DNA of 17,270 bases, taken from positions 1 to 17,270 of the forward strand of contig UQNZ01000015.1 of assembly GCA_900542525.1 (NCBI GenBank), given 5' to 3'. The notes below the pieces were generated by a model. That model ran no database searches, was not told the origin of the DNA, and saw nothing but the letters and a program-made list of their open reading frames with translations. The DNA is from an uncultured Eggerthella sp. GTDB taxonomy: Bacteria; Actinomycetota; Coriobacteriia; Coriobacteriales; Eggerthellaceae. Made by a program: the position numbers and the translations under genes. This document shows positions 4,899 through 12,502 of this stretch, piece after piece. Positions within the stretch are counted from its first letter, which is position 1. Every line of letters starts with the position of its first letter.

Positions 4899-7334
4899 TC
4901 AATTTTCAGTGGTTATCCGCAAATCCTCACCGAATGCCGCAGTAAGGATCTGTCTGGTTTGGTCAGCTTCTGAAAGCCCTTCATTTGCCTGAGGATCTGA
5001 ACGGAATTGCTCAGACTGATCAGATTGAACGCTCTGGCCAACTTCCTGCTGAGCTTCGCTCGGTGTTGGCACAGCAGATGCAGCCTCATTCGACTGAGAT
5101 CCTTGCGAGAATGCTGCCGGCCTAGATTGCGACTCTGGAGCGGCCGCTGGCTGTTGCGTGGGCTTGGGCTGGACGGGCTGAGGTGTTTGAGTTGGTTGAA
5201 CGGACTGTGGGGGCTGCTGAACCGGAGTTGCTTGAGGTGCAACAGGTGCAGCTTCAACATCGCTGCCCACGAACGGCGATTCATCTTCGTAGCGCGGCGC
5301 CATTCCCGAAACCGCTGGTTCAGCCTGAGAAGCGGGTGCTTGTTGAGCAGGGACAGGCTGAGCACTCTGAGCAAAAGCTGGTGCTGATGTCGGAGCTTGC
5401 GCCTGAACTGGTGCCGAAACTGGCGTCGAGATCGGTGCTTGCACGGGAGCGCTCTGCGGCACCCGAGAAGCTGTTTGGAGAATCTCAGCAGCTTGAGGCT
5501 GAGATGCTTGCGGCGCATAAGCTGCTGACGCAGCGGCATTCTGATCCGCAGCACCCTGATAGCTCGAAGCAGGAGAAGCAGACCCCCCTTGTGCCATGAG
5601 CAGCTGGAACGGAACCGATCCACCCGTTATATCAATGAAGCTTTGCGTGAGGACATCCTTCACCTCTTTTTTCTGAGCCGCAGCATAAGCAAAGCTCGAA
5701 TCAGGTGAGAAGATGATCTTCACACCCTGGTTTTGCGGATCGGCTTCGATCTTCGCGCCCATGAACAAAACGCCGCGCGCAGGATTCGACTTCCGAAGCG
5801 CTGCTGTGACCGAATGCCACATGCGCTGAAGTGCCGCAGCGTTCGTAAAGTCGATCGAAGCAGGAGTTGCATTCGATGCTGGCGAGCTCGCTGCTGCCTG
5901 AGTTGGCATCGGTTGCGATGCAAGCGTGGGCTGTGGCGAAGGAACCTGTTGCGGCGCAGGTGCAGGCTGCGGTGTAGGCACAGGTTGAGGCGCAGGAACC
6001 GGCCGCGGAGCAGATGCAGCGGGCGCGGGTGCTTGCACAGGAGCATAGGCTTGTTGCGGCTGCGGCTGCGTCACCATTGGTTGAGGCGCTGAAGGTTGCT
6101 GCATGCTCTGCACAGGAGCTGGTGTCTGCATCGCAGGCGTAGCAACCGGTGATGCTGATGCGCCTTGCGTGTAAGCGAGCGAAGGCGTTGAGAGCAACTT
6201 CATCTCAAGTTCTTCGATGCGCTCGGAAAGCGACTCTAGGGTAAGATCGGACTCGGGACGCAACAGACGCGTGAGCGCGATCTCGAATGCAAGACGTGAA
6301 TTCGTAGTAGCACGTAACTCTTTCATGAGATCGCCCAATACCGAAAGCGCACGACTCAGTCGTTCGGTGCCGAACAGCTCAAGCTCAGATTCCATGACTT
6401 CACGCGCAGAAGTGCTCGCAGAGATCTCCACATCGGCATCGGTAAGGCTCATAAGGTAGAGATTGCGCATGTGCTCGGCAAGTTCTTGGACGAACTGCGC
6501 GATATCCGCACCCGTTTCCACATAGTGTGAGACCCACGTGAAGCAAGCGCCCGCATCATGCTTGCCGAGCGCCTGAACGATCTCGGTAAGGCCTTCGTTG
6601 TCGAGCGACCCAAGGATACGGTGTGCACCATCAAGCGTGACGTGGCCTTCACCAAAGGCCGCGAGCTGCTCGAGCGATGTAAGTGCGTTACGCATACCGC
6701 CTTCAGCTTGATGCGAAATGAGCTCGAGCGCTTCGGGCTCGAACTCCACCCCTTCTTGGACGCACACTGCTCCAAGACGCGCAGTGATCTCATCGACGCT
6801 CAAACGATGGAAATCGAAACGCTGACAGCGCGAATGGATGGTGTCGGGGACCTTTTGCGGGTCGGTGGTACAGAGAATGAACACCACATGGCTCGGTGGT
6901 TCTTCGAGTGTCTTCAGAAGCGCATTGAACGCTGCTGTTGAGAGCATGTGGACTTCGTCGATGATGTAGATCTTGTAGGAACCATGCGTAGGCGCATAAT
7001 GAACGCGATTGATGATCTCTTCGCGCACATTCTCCACGCCCGTGCGGCTCGCTGCGTCGAGCTCATAGACATCGGGATGGGTACCCGCCGCGATCGCCAA
7101 ACACTCTTCACAGGTGCCATCAGGATCGATCGTAGGAGCTTTCTCGCAAAGCAATGCCTTTGCCAAGATGCGCGCCATAGTGGTCTTGCCCGTACCGCGC
7201 GGCCCACAGAAGAGATAGGCGTGCGATACCTTTTCCTGTTCGAGCGCATTCTTGAGCGTTCGTTCGATATGCTCCTGTCCGACCACATCTTCAAAGGTGC
7301 TCGGGCGATATTTCCGATACAGTGCTTCTGCCAT
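4899..7334 (-). CDS. dnaX: DNA polymerase III subunit gamma/tau, very Pro/Gln-rich C-terminus
   Basis: An 811-residue clamp-loader ATPase; it opens the beta clamp and, as tau, links polymerase and helicase. The AAA+ domain has Walker A GPRGTGKT (44-51), Walker B IIDEVHML (124-131) and the LEEPPSHVVFIL and SRCQRFDF regions. The zinc module has C63, C75 and C78, but Asp72 where Escherichia coli has the second of four cysteines. Clamp-loader domain III ends near 385. Two low-complexity blocks rich in Pro, Gln and Ala (about 391-491 and 583-785) flank a folded island (about 493-582). A short conserved-looking tail ends QILTAAFGEDLRI. Start: ATG with AGGTGG four bases upstream. It is the first gene of dnaX-ybaB-recR, 17 bases after dedA. 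I see no strong slippage site for a separate gamma. Confidence 0.97.
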   Translation of the reverse strand: MAEALYRKYRPSTFEDVVGQEHIERTLKNALEQEKVSHAYLFCGPRGTGKTTMARILAKALLCEKAPTIDPDGTCEECLAIAAGTHPDVYELDAASRTGVENVREEIINRVHYAPTHGSYKIYIIDEVHMLSTAAFNALLKTLEEPPSHVVFILCTTDPQKVPDTIHSRCQRFDFHRLSVDEITARLGAVCVQEGVEFEPEALELISHQAEGGMRNALTSLEQLAAFGEGHVTLDGAHRILGSLDNEGLTEIVQALGKHDAGACFTWVSHYVETGADIAQFVQELAEHMRNLYLMSLTDADVEISASTSAREVMESELELFGTERLSRALSVLGDLMKELRATTNSRLAFEIALTRLLRPESDLTLESLSERIEELEMKLLSTPSLAYTQGASASPVATPAMQTPAPVQSMQQPSAPQPMVTQPQPQQAYAPVQAPAPAASAPRPVPAPQPVPTPQPAPAPQQVPSPQPTLASQPMPTQAAASSPASNATPASIDFTNAAALQRMWHSVTAALRKSNPARGVLFMGAKIEADPQNQGVKIIFSPDSSFAYAAAQKKEVKDVLTQSFIDITGGSVPFQLLMAQGGSASPASSYQGAADQNAAASAAYAPQASQPQAAEILQTASRVPQSAPVQAPISTPVSAPVQAQAPTSAPAFAQSAQPVPAQQAPASQAEPAVSGMAPRYEDESPFVGSDVEAAPVAPQATPVQQPPQSVQPTQTPQPVQPKPTQQPAAAPESQSRPAAFSQGSQSNEAASAVPTPSEAQQEVGQSVQSDQSEQFRSDPQANEGLSEADQTRQILTAAFGEDLRITTEN

Positions 7335-7351
7335 GAAACCACCTAGGCTTT

Positions 7352-8011
7352 CTACTTCTTAGCTTTGCGCGAAGACAGTGCGGTCTTGATCGCGGCGATG
7401 AAAGCGGGAGCCACCGAAACGGCAACGATGCCAAGAACGATGATCTCGAAGTGTTCTTGTACGAACGGCACGCCTCCAAAGAAATAGCCCACCAAAACGA
7501 ACAGGCTCACCCAAGAAACGCCACCGATAACATTGAAGAGCGTGAACTTCGAGAAGTTCATATGACCCATGCCCGCAATAAAGGGCGCGAACGTGCGGAA
7601 AAACGGCATGAAGCGCGTGATGACGATCGTAAGCCCACCGTATTTCTGGAAGAAGTAATCGAGCTTTTCCATGCGTTCATGGGTAAGTGCCTTCACCTTG
7701 CCCGAATCGATGATGCGCGCACCGAAGAAGCGCGCGATCCAGTAGTTCGAGGTGTTGCCTAGAATAGCCGCCGCATAGAAGACGATGAGCGTGGCAAAGA
7801 CATTGAGTCCTCCCCCGTCAGCCGAGAAGACGCCCGCAGCAAACAAGAGCGAATCGCCTGGCAAGAAGGGGAAGAAGACCAAACCCGTCTCAACGAACAC
7901 AATCAAGAAAAGCGGACTGTAGACCAACACTGGCCCGAGCGAGATGATCCAACCTGCGATGAACGCACGTGGATCGCTCAGTAGTCCGACGAAGAAATCG
8001 ATGATGCCCAA
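7352..8011 (-). CDS. DedA-family integral membrane protein
   Basis: A 219-residue polytopic membrane protein of the DedA/VTT (SNARE-associated) family, whose members include undecaprenyl-phosphate and phospholipid flippases. Signature regions are FVETGLVFFPFLPGDSLLFA (re-entrant loop with acidic residues) and RFMPFFRTFAPFIAGMGHM (the R-x-x-P-x-x-R segment), with a basic tail SSRKAKK. The start chosen is TTG at 8011, because AAAGGA ends seven bases before it and the family usually begins near here. The frame stays open to a TTG at 8080, but that would overlap the SRP RNA and its terminator. It lies between the SRP RNA and dnaX, 17 bases from dnaX, so it is probably cotranscribed with dnaX. Substrate specificity is not evident. 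Confidence 0.88.
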   Translation of the reverse strand: MGIIDFFVGLLSDPRAFIAGWIISLGPVLVYSPLFLIVFVETGLVFFPFLPGDSLLFAAGVFSADGGGLNVFATLIVFYAAAILGNTSNYWIARFFGARIIDSGKVKALTHERMEKLDYFFQKYGGLTIVITRFMPFFRTFAPFIAGMGHMNFSKFTLFNVIGGVSWVSLFVLVGYFFGGVPFVQEHFEIIVLGIVAVSVAPAFIAAIKTALSSRKAKK

Positions 8012-8052
8012 ATGAATGTCCTTTTCTTTCGCTGCGTACTCGAAACGCACGC

Positions 8053-8070
8053 TTGAAAAACAAATATCCC
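8053..8070 (-). terminator. Terminator tail of the SRP RNA
   Basis: Immediately after the end stem of the SRP RNA the minus strand reads GATATTTGTTTTTC, a T-rich tail. Together with the extended outer stem (8064-8074 with 8158-8168) this forms an intrinsic terminator, so the abundant RNA can end before dedA. Confidence 0.65.
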
Positions 8071-8168
8071 GAATAGGCAAGGGCGCTCGTCAGCGGTCCC
8101 TTATGGCTGCTTCCTCCCGGACCTGACCAGGTTCGGAACTTGGCGCCGCCCAAGCCCATTCGAGATAT
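8064..8168 (-). ncRNA. ffs: Small signal recognition particle RNA (4.5S type)
   Basis: The minus strand contains GGTCAGGTCCGGGAGGAAGC (within 8105-8128), the Ffh-binding domain-IV hairpin with a GGGA tetraloop and the asymmetric AGGAAGCAG side. The flanking arms pair: GAAT, GGC and GGGCG on the 5' side with CGCCC, GCC and ATTC on the 3' side, closing the rod near 8161 and 8071. The pairing continues outward (ATATCTCGAAT with ATTCGGGATAT) and is followed by a T-rich stretch, so the end stem probably doubles as the terminator. This is the small bacterial form without an Alu domain. With Ffh it targets membrane proteins to the translocon. Exact ends are estimates; a mature RNA of about 91 nt (8071-8161) is equally possible. 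Confidence 0.93.
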
Positions 8169-8198
8169 TCATCGCTTGCACGAAGTGCAACGGTTGAA

Positions 8199-8227
8199 AG
8201 TATACCTGAATTACAAGCCCGCTACAA
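8199..8227 (-). promoter_or_regulatory. ffs: Promoter of the SRP RNA gene
   Basis: TTGTAG (8222-8227) and TATACT (8199-8204) are separated by 17 bases on the minus strand, overlapping the folC stop codon. Transcription would start near 8192. Between start and mature RNA lies a perfect hairpin, TTGCAC-GAA-GTGCAA (8176-8190), likely removed during 5' processing. The -10 is good and the -35 poor. Confidence 0.5.
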
Positions 8228-9514
8228 AACCACGCCATCCTGCCGCAAAACTTCCATAACACTTCCGAGAAGATAGAGGCTCCCGCACACGCAGATAAGC
8301 GGCACTAAGTTCGCGCGATGAGCTCCTTCATAGCGCTTGAGCGCTTCTGCCACGCCCTCCGAAATGCTCGGTGCCTCCACCACGATATGCGTACGCCTTG
8401 GCTCATGCGTGTGGCGCAGGGCTTCGGCATAGTCCTTCGCAGCAAGCGCACGCGCATTATCGGGAGCAACCGCGATGATCTCATCAGCAATATCGACCAG
8501 CACTTCTGACATGTCTCGATAATCCTTATCGGCAAGCACACCGGAAATAGCAATGCGATAGTGCTGCGGATAGACGTGCTGGAGCGATGCAGCGAGCGCG
8601 CTAATGCCAGAGAAGTTATGCCCTCCATCGAAGATGATGAGCGGCTCTGCGCTCACCGCCTCGAAACGCCCTGGCCAATGCGCCAAGCGCAAACCTTCGC
8701 GAATCGCCTCTTCGGAAATCATCCAGCCGCGCTGCTTGAGCACATCGAACACATCAAGGGCAGTTGCAGCATTTTCTAGCTGGAACACGCCGCGCATTCC
8801 GAGCGCAAGATCGTGGCGATCCCGGTAAGAGAAGCACTCCTCGCTTCCCTGCTCCAAAGAAAGATCGACCTGTACGAACGAACAGGTGTGCTCGTGGGCG
8901 ATCTGGCGGATGACCGCCTCGGCTTCAGGCGCTTGCGGTGCGCAAACAACAGGTGCACCCTGCTTGATGATGCCTGCTTTTTCGCCCGCTATCTTTGCAA
9001 GCGTATCGCCCAAGAACGCACAATGGTCGAACGAAACGGGCGTGATGACCGCTACTTCAGGCGCCTCGATAACGTTCGTCGAATCGAGGCGGCCGCCCAT
9101 GCCAACCTCCACGACTACCACATCGCAGCGCGAACGCGCGAAATGAACGAAGGCAACGCCCGTTAAAAGCTCGAATTCAGTAGGATGCTCTTCGAGCGCT
9201 TCCGCAACCTGCTTCACTGCTTCAGTCACGCTCGTAAGCTCGTCATAGGTAATAGGCTGCCCATTCACCCGGATGCGCTCTTCGAACGAATAGACCGCCG
9301 GGCTCGTGAACAGTCCGACCCGATAACCAGCTTGCTCGAGCACCGAAGCGAGGAACGCGCACGTCGACCCTTTGCCATTCGTTCCTGCCACATGGACGAA
9401 ACGGAGTTGTTTCTGGGGGTTGCCGAGCCCAGCCAGAAGCGCATGCGTGCGCTCAAGCCCCAAGCTCATGGCTTGCCAGCGCGGCGAAGTAAGGTATTCG
9501 ATCGGGTCGAACAC
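8222..9514 (-). CDS. folC: Folylpolyglutamate synthase / dihydrofolate synthase
   Basis: An ATP-dependent Mur-ligase-fold enzyme that adds glutamate to folates (and to dihydropteroate, if bifunctional). Seen: the P-loop GTNGKGST (about residues 44-51 from this start), FTSPAVYSFEERIRVNG, VVEVGMGGRLDSTNV, the DHCAFLGDTLAKIAGEKAG metal/omega-loop region and FDGGHN of the C-terminal domain. The start is uncertain. GTG at 9514 overlaps the upstream TAG by one base, favouring coupled translation. An in-frame TTG at 9532 lies inside the upstream gene with GGGAAG only three bases before it. It is the third gene of murA-LCP-folC, and the SRP RNA promoter overlaps its stop. Length (430 residues) is normal. 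Confidence 0.95.
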   Translation of the reverse strand: MFDPIEYLTSPRWQAMSLGLERTHALLAGLGNPQKQLRFVHVAGTNGKGSTCAFLASVLEQAGYRVGLFTSPAVYSFEERIRVNGQPITYDELTSVTEAVKQVAEALEEHPTEFELLTGVAFVHFARSRCDVVVVEVGMGGRLDSTNVIEAPEVAVITPVSFDHCAFLGDTLAKIAGEKAGIIKQGAPVVCAPQAPEAEAVIRQIAHEHTCSFVQVDLSLEQGSEECFSYRDRHDLALGMRGVFQLENAATALDVFDVLKQRGWMISEEAIREGLRLAHWPGRFEAVSAEPLIIFDGGHNFSGISALAASLQHVYPQHYRIAISGVLADKDYRDMSEVLVDIADEIIAVAPDNARALAAKDYAEALRHTHEPRRTHIVVEAPSISEGVAEALKRYEGAHRANLVPLICVCGSLYLLGSVMEVLRQDGVVL

Positions 9515-11031
9515 TAGCTGACCGGCTTCCAATCGCTTCCCACTACGACCTGGATATCGGTCTTCAAGCTGTAGTAGACGCTCGCATACACCGCACGACC
9601 GACCCCGAGATCGGCAACGATCGCCTCAGCGGCCGCTTCGTCTTCTGTGTCCTTATAGATCACGAGCGTTTCAGTGTAGACCGCAGAATCCGCATTGCCC
9701 GTCTCCTGAACGGTGTAGCCCTTCGACTGAAGGATCTGCGCCGCTTGCGCTGCGAAGCCATCACTGCCCGTGCCGTTGTACACCACGATCGAAAGCTTGC
9801 TCTTATCGATGCCCGACGTGTCGATGCTCGTATTGACATCTTCGCCATTCATGAAACGCCCGCGCATCTGCTCCCACGCTTTGCTGTTGGGGCTGAAACA
9901 GACCACATTGTTCACCGTATATTGAGAGCCCGGCATCAGCGCGGTATAGAACGAAGCCCCTTGCCCATACATAGCTGCAAGCGCAGAGAGCGTGTCATAG
10001 GACAGGTCAGTCTTGATCGCATTGGAGATTACGTCTGAATCGTTGATCCAGCCAATACCCTCTGACGAGGTCATCTTATTGATAAGATCGAAGAAGAATT
10101 CCATCTGGTTGGCCGTTCGCTGCGTGCGACCACCTTGGTAGTTAGTTGCGCTCACGAACGCCACGGCCTGCTCCCCGTTAAGGGTCTGCTCCCCTGGCGG
10201 AATGACCACATGACCGACACGCGGATCGTCAAGACGATACTCGACGTTCACTTGAACGCCCCCGATATCATCGACGAGCGTTTTGAGCCCCTCTTCAGTA
10301 ATGCGCAGATAGTGCGCAAAATCGATACCGGTTTGCTCCTTTGCCTTGCGCACCAGTTCGGCCTCTCCGCCATAACGCGGAGCATTGCGCAAGAGATCCT
10401 GGGTACCCTGATCGTAAGTACACATGATGTTGCTAGGAATGTTCATGAGCGAGAAACTCTTATTCTGCTCATCGATGCGCAGCACCGCAAGATAGCTTGC
10501 CGCCTCGCTTGATTGGTCGTAGTTAGAAAGCCCCGCGAGCAAAATATAATAGGGCTCGTTCTCCTTAGCAACGACGAGCTCTTTTTTCACGTCCTCGTTA
10601 TTGAGTGCCATGGTGGCGGAGGCGAACGACTTGAAAGCACAGGAAGCGATATTGAAGATAAGGAACGCGACCACGCAAATAGCTACGAGTGCAATGATGA
10701 TATTGTTGCGACGGCGGCGCTTCATGAACTCTTCCGCGCGCGATCTGCTCGCCCTGTGCTGCGTAGTACGCTGATCGACCGAGCGTGTTTCGACCTGCAT
10801 CTGGTTGATCTCGGCAGTCTGTTTGGAAAACGAGGTGTTTCGCCGTCTTGTTGAAGAAGCAGAGCTGCGTGCTTGGCGGCGCGTTGCTGAACCCGTAGCC
10901 TTATTGCGCAGATAAGGCTTGCGCGATGAATGCTGAGGAGTAGCATGATTTCCGATCACTGAAGAAGACCAGTGCTTCCCGGCCTTTCTTGCTGAGCGCG
11001 AAGATCGAGATGAACTGCGTTTGGTTGGCAT
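9514..11031 (-). CDS. LytR-CpsA-Psr (LCP) family protein with degenerate active site and LytR_C domain
   Basis: A 505-residue membrane protein. A very basic, Ser/Arg-rich cytoplasmic tail (1-108) precedes one transmembrane helix (about 110-128). An LCP domain follows (about 160-345; VDDIGGVQVNV and LNGEQAVAFV are recognisable), then a LytR_C domain (about 409-500). LCP enzymes transfer wall polymers from undecaprenyl carriers to peptidoglycan. The catalytic landmarks are altered: the usual D-x-R near the first strand reads LSNYDQ, SDT is EAASY, IPRD is IPSN, and the R-x-R...D-x-x-R-x-x-R-Q block reads SATNYQGGRTQRTANQ. It may therefore bind lipid without transfer activity. ATG with GAGGAG three bases upstream. 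It is 95 bases after murA and overlaps folC by one base. Confidence 0.85.
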   Translation of the reverse strand: MPTKRSSSRSSRSARKAGKHWSSSVIGNHATPQHSSRKPYLRNKATGSATRRQARSSASSTRRRNTSFSKQTAEINQMQVETRSVDQRTTQHRASRSRAEEFMKRRRRNNIIIALVAICVVAFLIFNIASCAFKSFASATMALNNEDVKKELVVAKENEPYYILLAGLSNYDQSSEAASYLAVLRIDEQNKSFSLMNIPSNIMCTYDQGTQDLLRNAPRYGGEAELVRKAKEQTGIDFAHYLRITEEGLKTLVDDIGGVQVNVEYRLDDPRVGHVVIPPGEQTLNGEQAVAFVSATNYQGGRTQRTANQMEFFFDLINKMTSSEGIGWINDSDVISNAIKTDLSYDTLSALAAMYGQGASFYTALMPGSQYTVNNVVCFSPNSKAWEQMRGRFMNGEDVNTSIDTSGIDKSKLSIVVYNGTGSDGFAAQAAQILQSKGYTVQETGNADSAVYTETLVIYKDTEDEAAAEAIVADLGVGRAVYASVYYSLKTDIQVVVGSDWKPVS

Positions 11032-11126
11032 AGACTCCTCATCATACGCCGCGCGACAGTATTGCTTGCGACGCTTCTTTGATTTACCTTTTTGGTGCGC
11101 GCAGGCGCGGTTTCATTATAGCTCTG
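11032..11126 (-). promoter_or_regulatory. murA-LCP spacer with a possible internal promoter
   Basis: Just past the murA stop the minus strand carries a perfect TATAAT (11115-11120), without a recognisable -35 at 16-18 bases. No intrinsic terminator is visible, so murA, the LCP gene and folC are likely one transcript, with this element possibly adding a weak internal start. Confidence 0.3.
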
Positions 11127-12395
11127 CTACACGACGACGCGCTCGATATGAGCGCCCAGCGAGCGCAATTTACCCACGTAGTCTTCGTATCCACGATCGA
11201 TATGGTGGATATCGTAGATGCGCGTTTCGCCTTCTGCCGCAAGACCAGCGATCACAAGCGCTGCACCACCGCGCAAGTCAGGCGAAGAAACGGGTGCACC
11301 TTGCAAACCCGGAACGCCATGGATGAGCGCATGATGCCCATCAAGGCGAATATCCGAGCCCATACGATTGAGCTCGGCAGCGAACATGAAGCGGTTCTCG
11401 AAGATGTTCTCAGAAACCACCGAACAGCCATCAGCGAACGCAGCCAGCACCGAGAATTGCGCTTGCATGTCGGTGGGAAACCCAGGGTGAGGCAAAGTTT
11501 GGATGTCGGTCGGACGGAGCGGTTCCGTGCGCGAGACCGTGATCGAATCTTCGGTGGTTGAAATGTTTGCGCCCATCTCTTCGAACTTCATAAGGACCGT
11601 GCGCAGGAATTCTGGATCGATGCCTTCGACCGTGATCGGGCCGCCTAAAAGAGCGCCTGCAGTGAGATAGGTACCCGCTTCAATGCGATCGCCCACGACC
11701 CAGTGCTCGCAGGGATGCATATCGCTGAGCGCGACCCCATGCACGACGATCGTGGAAGTACCCGCTCCCTGTACGCATGCGCCCATTTCATTGAGCATGT
11801 TCGCAAGATCGACGATCTCGGGTTCGCGCGCGGCGTTATCGATAACAGTCGTGCCTGGCACGGTGACAGAAGCCATAAGCATGTTTTCCGTAGCACCCAC
11901 GCTGGGAAAATCGAGGAACACCTTCGCTGCATGAAGCCCATTAGGGCTCGAGGCATAAAGGTAACCATGATCGTTCACGAAATTCACACCCAGTGCTTCG
12001 AGCACGGAAAGATGCATGTCGATCTTGCGCGCACCGATCTTGCAGCCGCCGGGCATCGCGACGCGCGCCTTGCCAAAACGCCCAATGAGCGGACCTAAGA
12101 TAGAAATGCTCGCGCGCATTTTCGAGACCAGCTCATAGGGAGTTTCAAAGCCAGTTGCGTTTGCAGTATCGATCGCGATCGTATGGCCGGTACGCTCAAC
12201 GCTAGCGCCGAGGCTCTCGAGAACCTCGATCATGATGTCGATATCGGAAATATTGGGAACGTTATGCAGGACAGATTTCCCCTGCCCCAAGAGCGCTGCC
12301 GCAATGAGCTTCAAAGCAGAGTTCTTCGCACCGCTCACGCGAACAGTGCCGGAAAGATGAGTGCAACCGTGAGTGACGATTATTTCTTCTGCCAT
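11127..12395 (-). CDS. murA: UDP-N-acetylglucosamine 1-carboxyvinyltransferase
   Basis: A 422-residue EPSP-synthase-fold enzyme that transfers enolpyruvate from PEP to UDP-GlcNAc, the first committed step of peptidoglycan synthesis. The substrate-binding Lys-Asn lies in SGAKNSAL (21-28). The catalytic-loop cysteine is present in MPGGCKIGARKIDMH (C118), the residue alkylated by fosfomycin. FPTDMQAQF and DLRGGAALVIAGLA complete the signature. The ATG at 12395 is chosen because GGAAAG lies six bases upstream and residues from here match the family. The longer frame to 12461 would run into the tsf terminator. First gene of murA-LCP-folC. Confidence 0.97.
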   Translation of the reverse strand: MAEEIIVTHGCTHLSGTVRVSGAKNSALKLIAAALLGQGKSVLHNVPNISDIDIMIEVLESLGASVERTGHTIAIDTANATGFETPYELVSKMRASISILGPLIGRFGKARVAMPGGCKIGARKIDMHLSVLEALGVNFVNDHGYLYASSPNGLHAAKVFLDFPSVGATENMLMASVTVPGTTVIDNAAREPEIVDLANMLNEMGACVQGAGTSTIVVHGVALSDMHPCEHWVVGDRIEAGTYLTAGALLGGPITVEGIDPEFLRTVLMKFEEMGANISTTEDSITVSRTEPLRPTDIQTLPHPGFPTDMQAQFSVLAAFADGCSVVSENIFENRFMFAAELNRMGSDIRLDGHHALIHGVPGLQGAPVSSPDLRGGAALVIAGLAAEGETRIYDIHHIDRGYEDYVGKLRSLGAHIERVVV

Positions 12396-12435
12396 CGTAG
12401 CTTTCCAATCTTGATTGCGGACAGTCTTATTATGA

Positions 12436-12483
12436 CAAAGAACCCTCCGCTCGCCCAGCATTGCGGGTGCGAACGAAGGGTTC
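12436..12483 (-). terminator. Terminator after tsf
   Basis: GAACCCT and AGGGTTC, extended inward by CGTTCGC/GCGAGCG with two G-T wobbles, give an almost continuous 15-base-pair stem (12440-12483) around a 14-base loop. TTTGT follows on the minus strand. The stem is exceptionally strong although the T tract is short. It separates rpsB-tsf from murA. Confidence 0.75.
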
Positions 12484-12502
12484 GAATGAGTATGTGGCGC
12501 GA

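Noticed and set aside
4913..5623. Long open frame antisense-shifted inside dnaX on the same strand (236 codons)
   Set aside because: It is a by-product of the low-complexity Pro/Gln/Ala codons; the translation is Arg/Leu/His-rich and has no domain character.
5667..5672. Run of six A in dnaX (Lys555-Lys556) as a possible frameshift or transcriptional slippage site for a shorter gamma
   Set aside because: The run is short, the codon phase does not give a good -1 heptamer, and no stimulatory hairpin or upstream Shine-Dalgarno is evident. It also lies inside the folded island, not at its end.
5900..6160. Repetitive-looking CAGG/GGCTG-type sequence considered as a repeat array or CRISPR
   Set aside because: No constant repeat length or unique spacers; it is the codon pattern of Pro/Gln/Ala low complexity in DnaX.
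8012..8080. Upstream TTG start of the DedA protein at 8080
   Set aside because: The codons overlap the SRP RNA end stem and its terminator tail; the TTG at 8011 has a better ribosome site.
12396..12461. Upstream start of MurA at 12461
   Set aside because: It would begin inside the tsf terminator stem; the ATG at 12395 has a Shine-Dalgarno and gives the normal family length.
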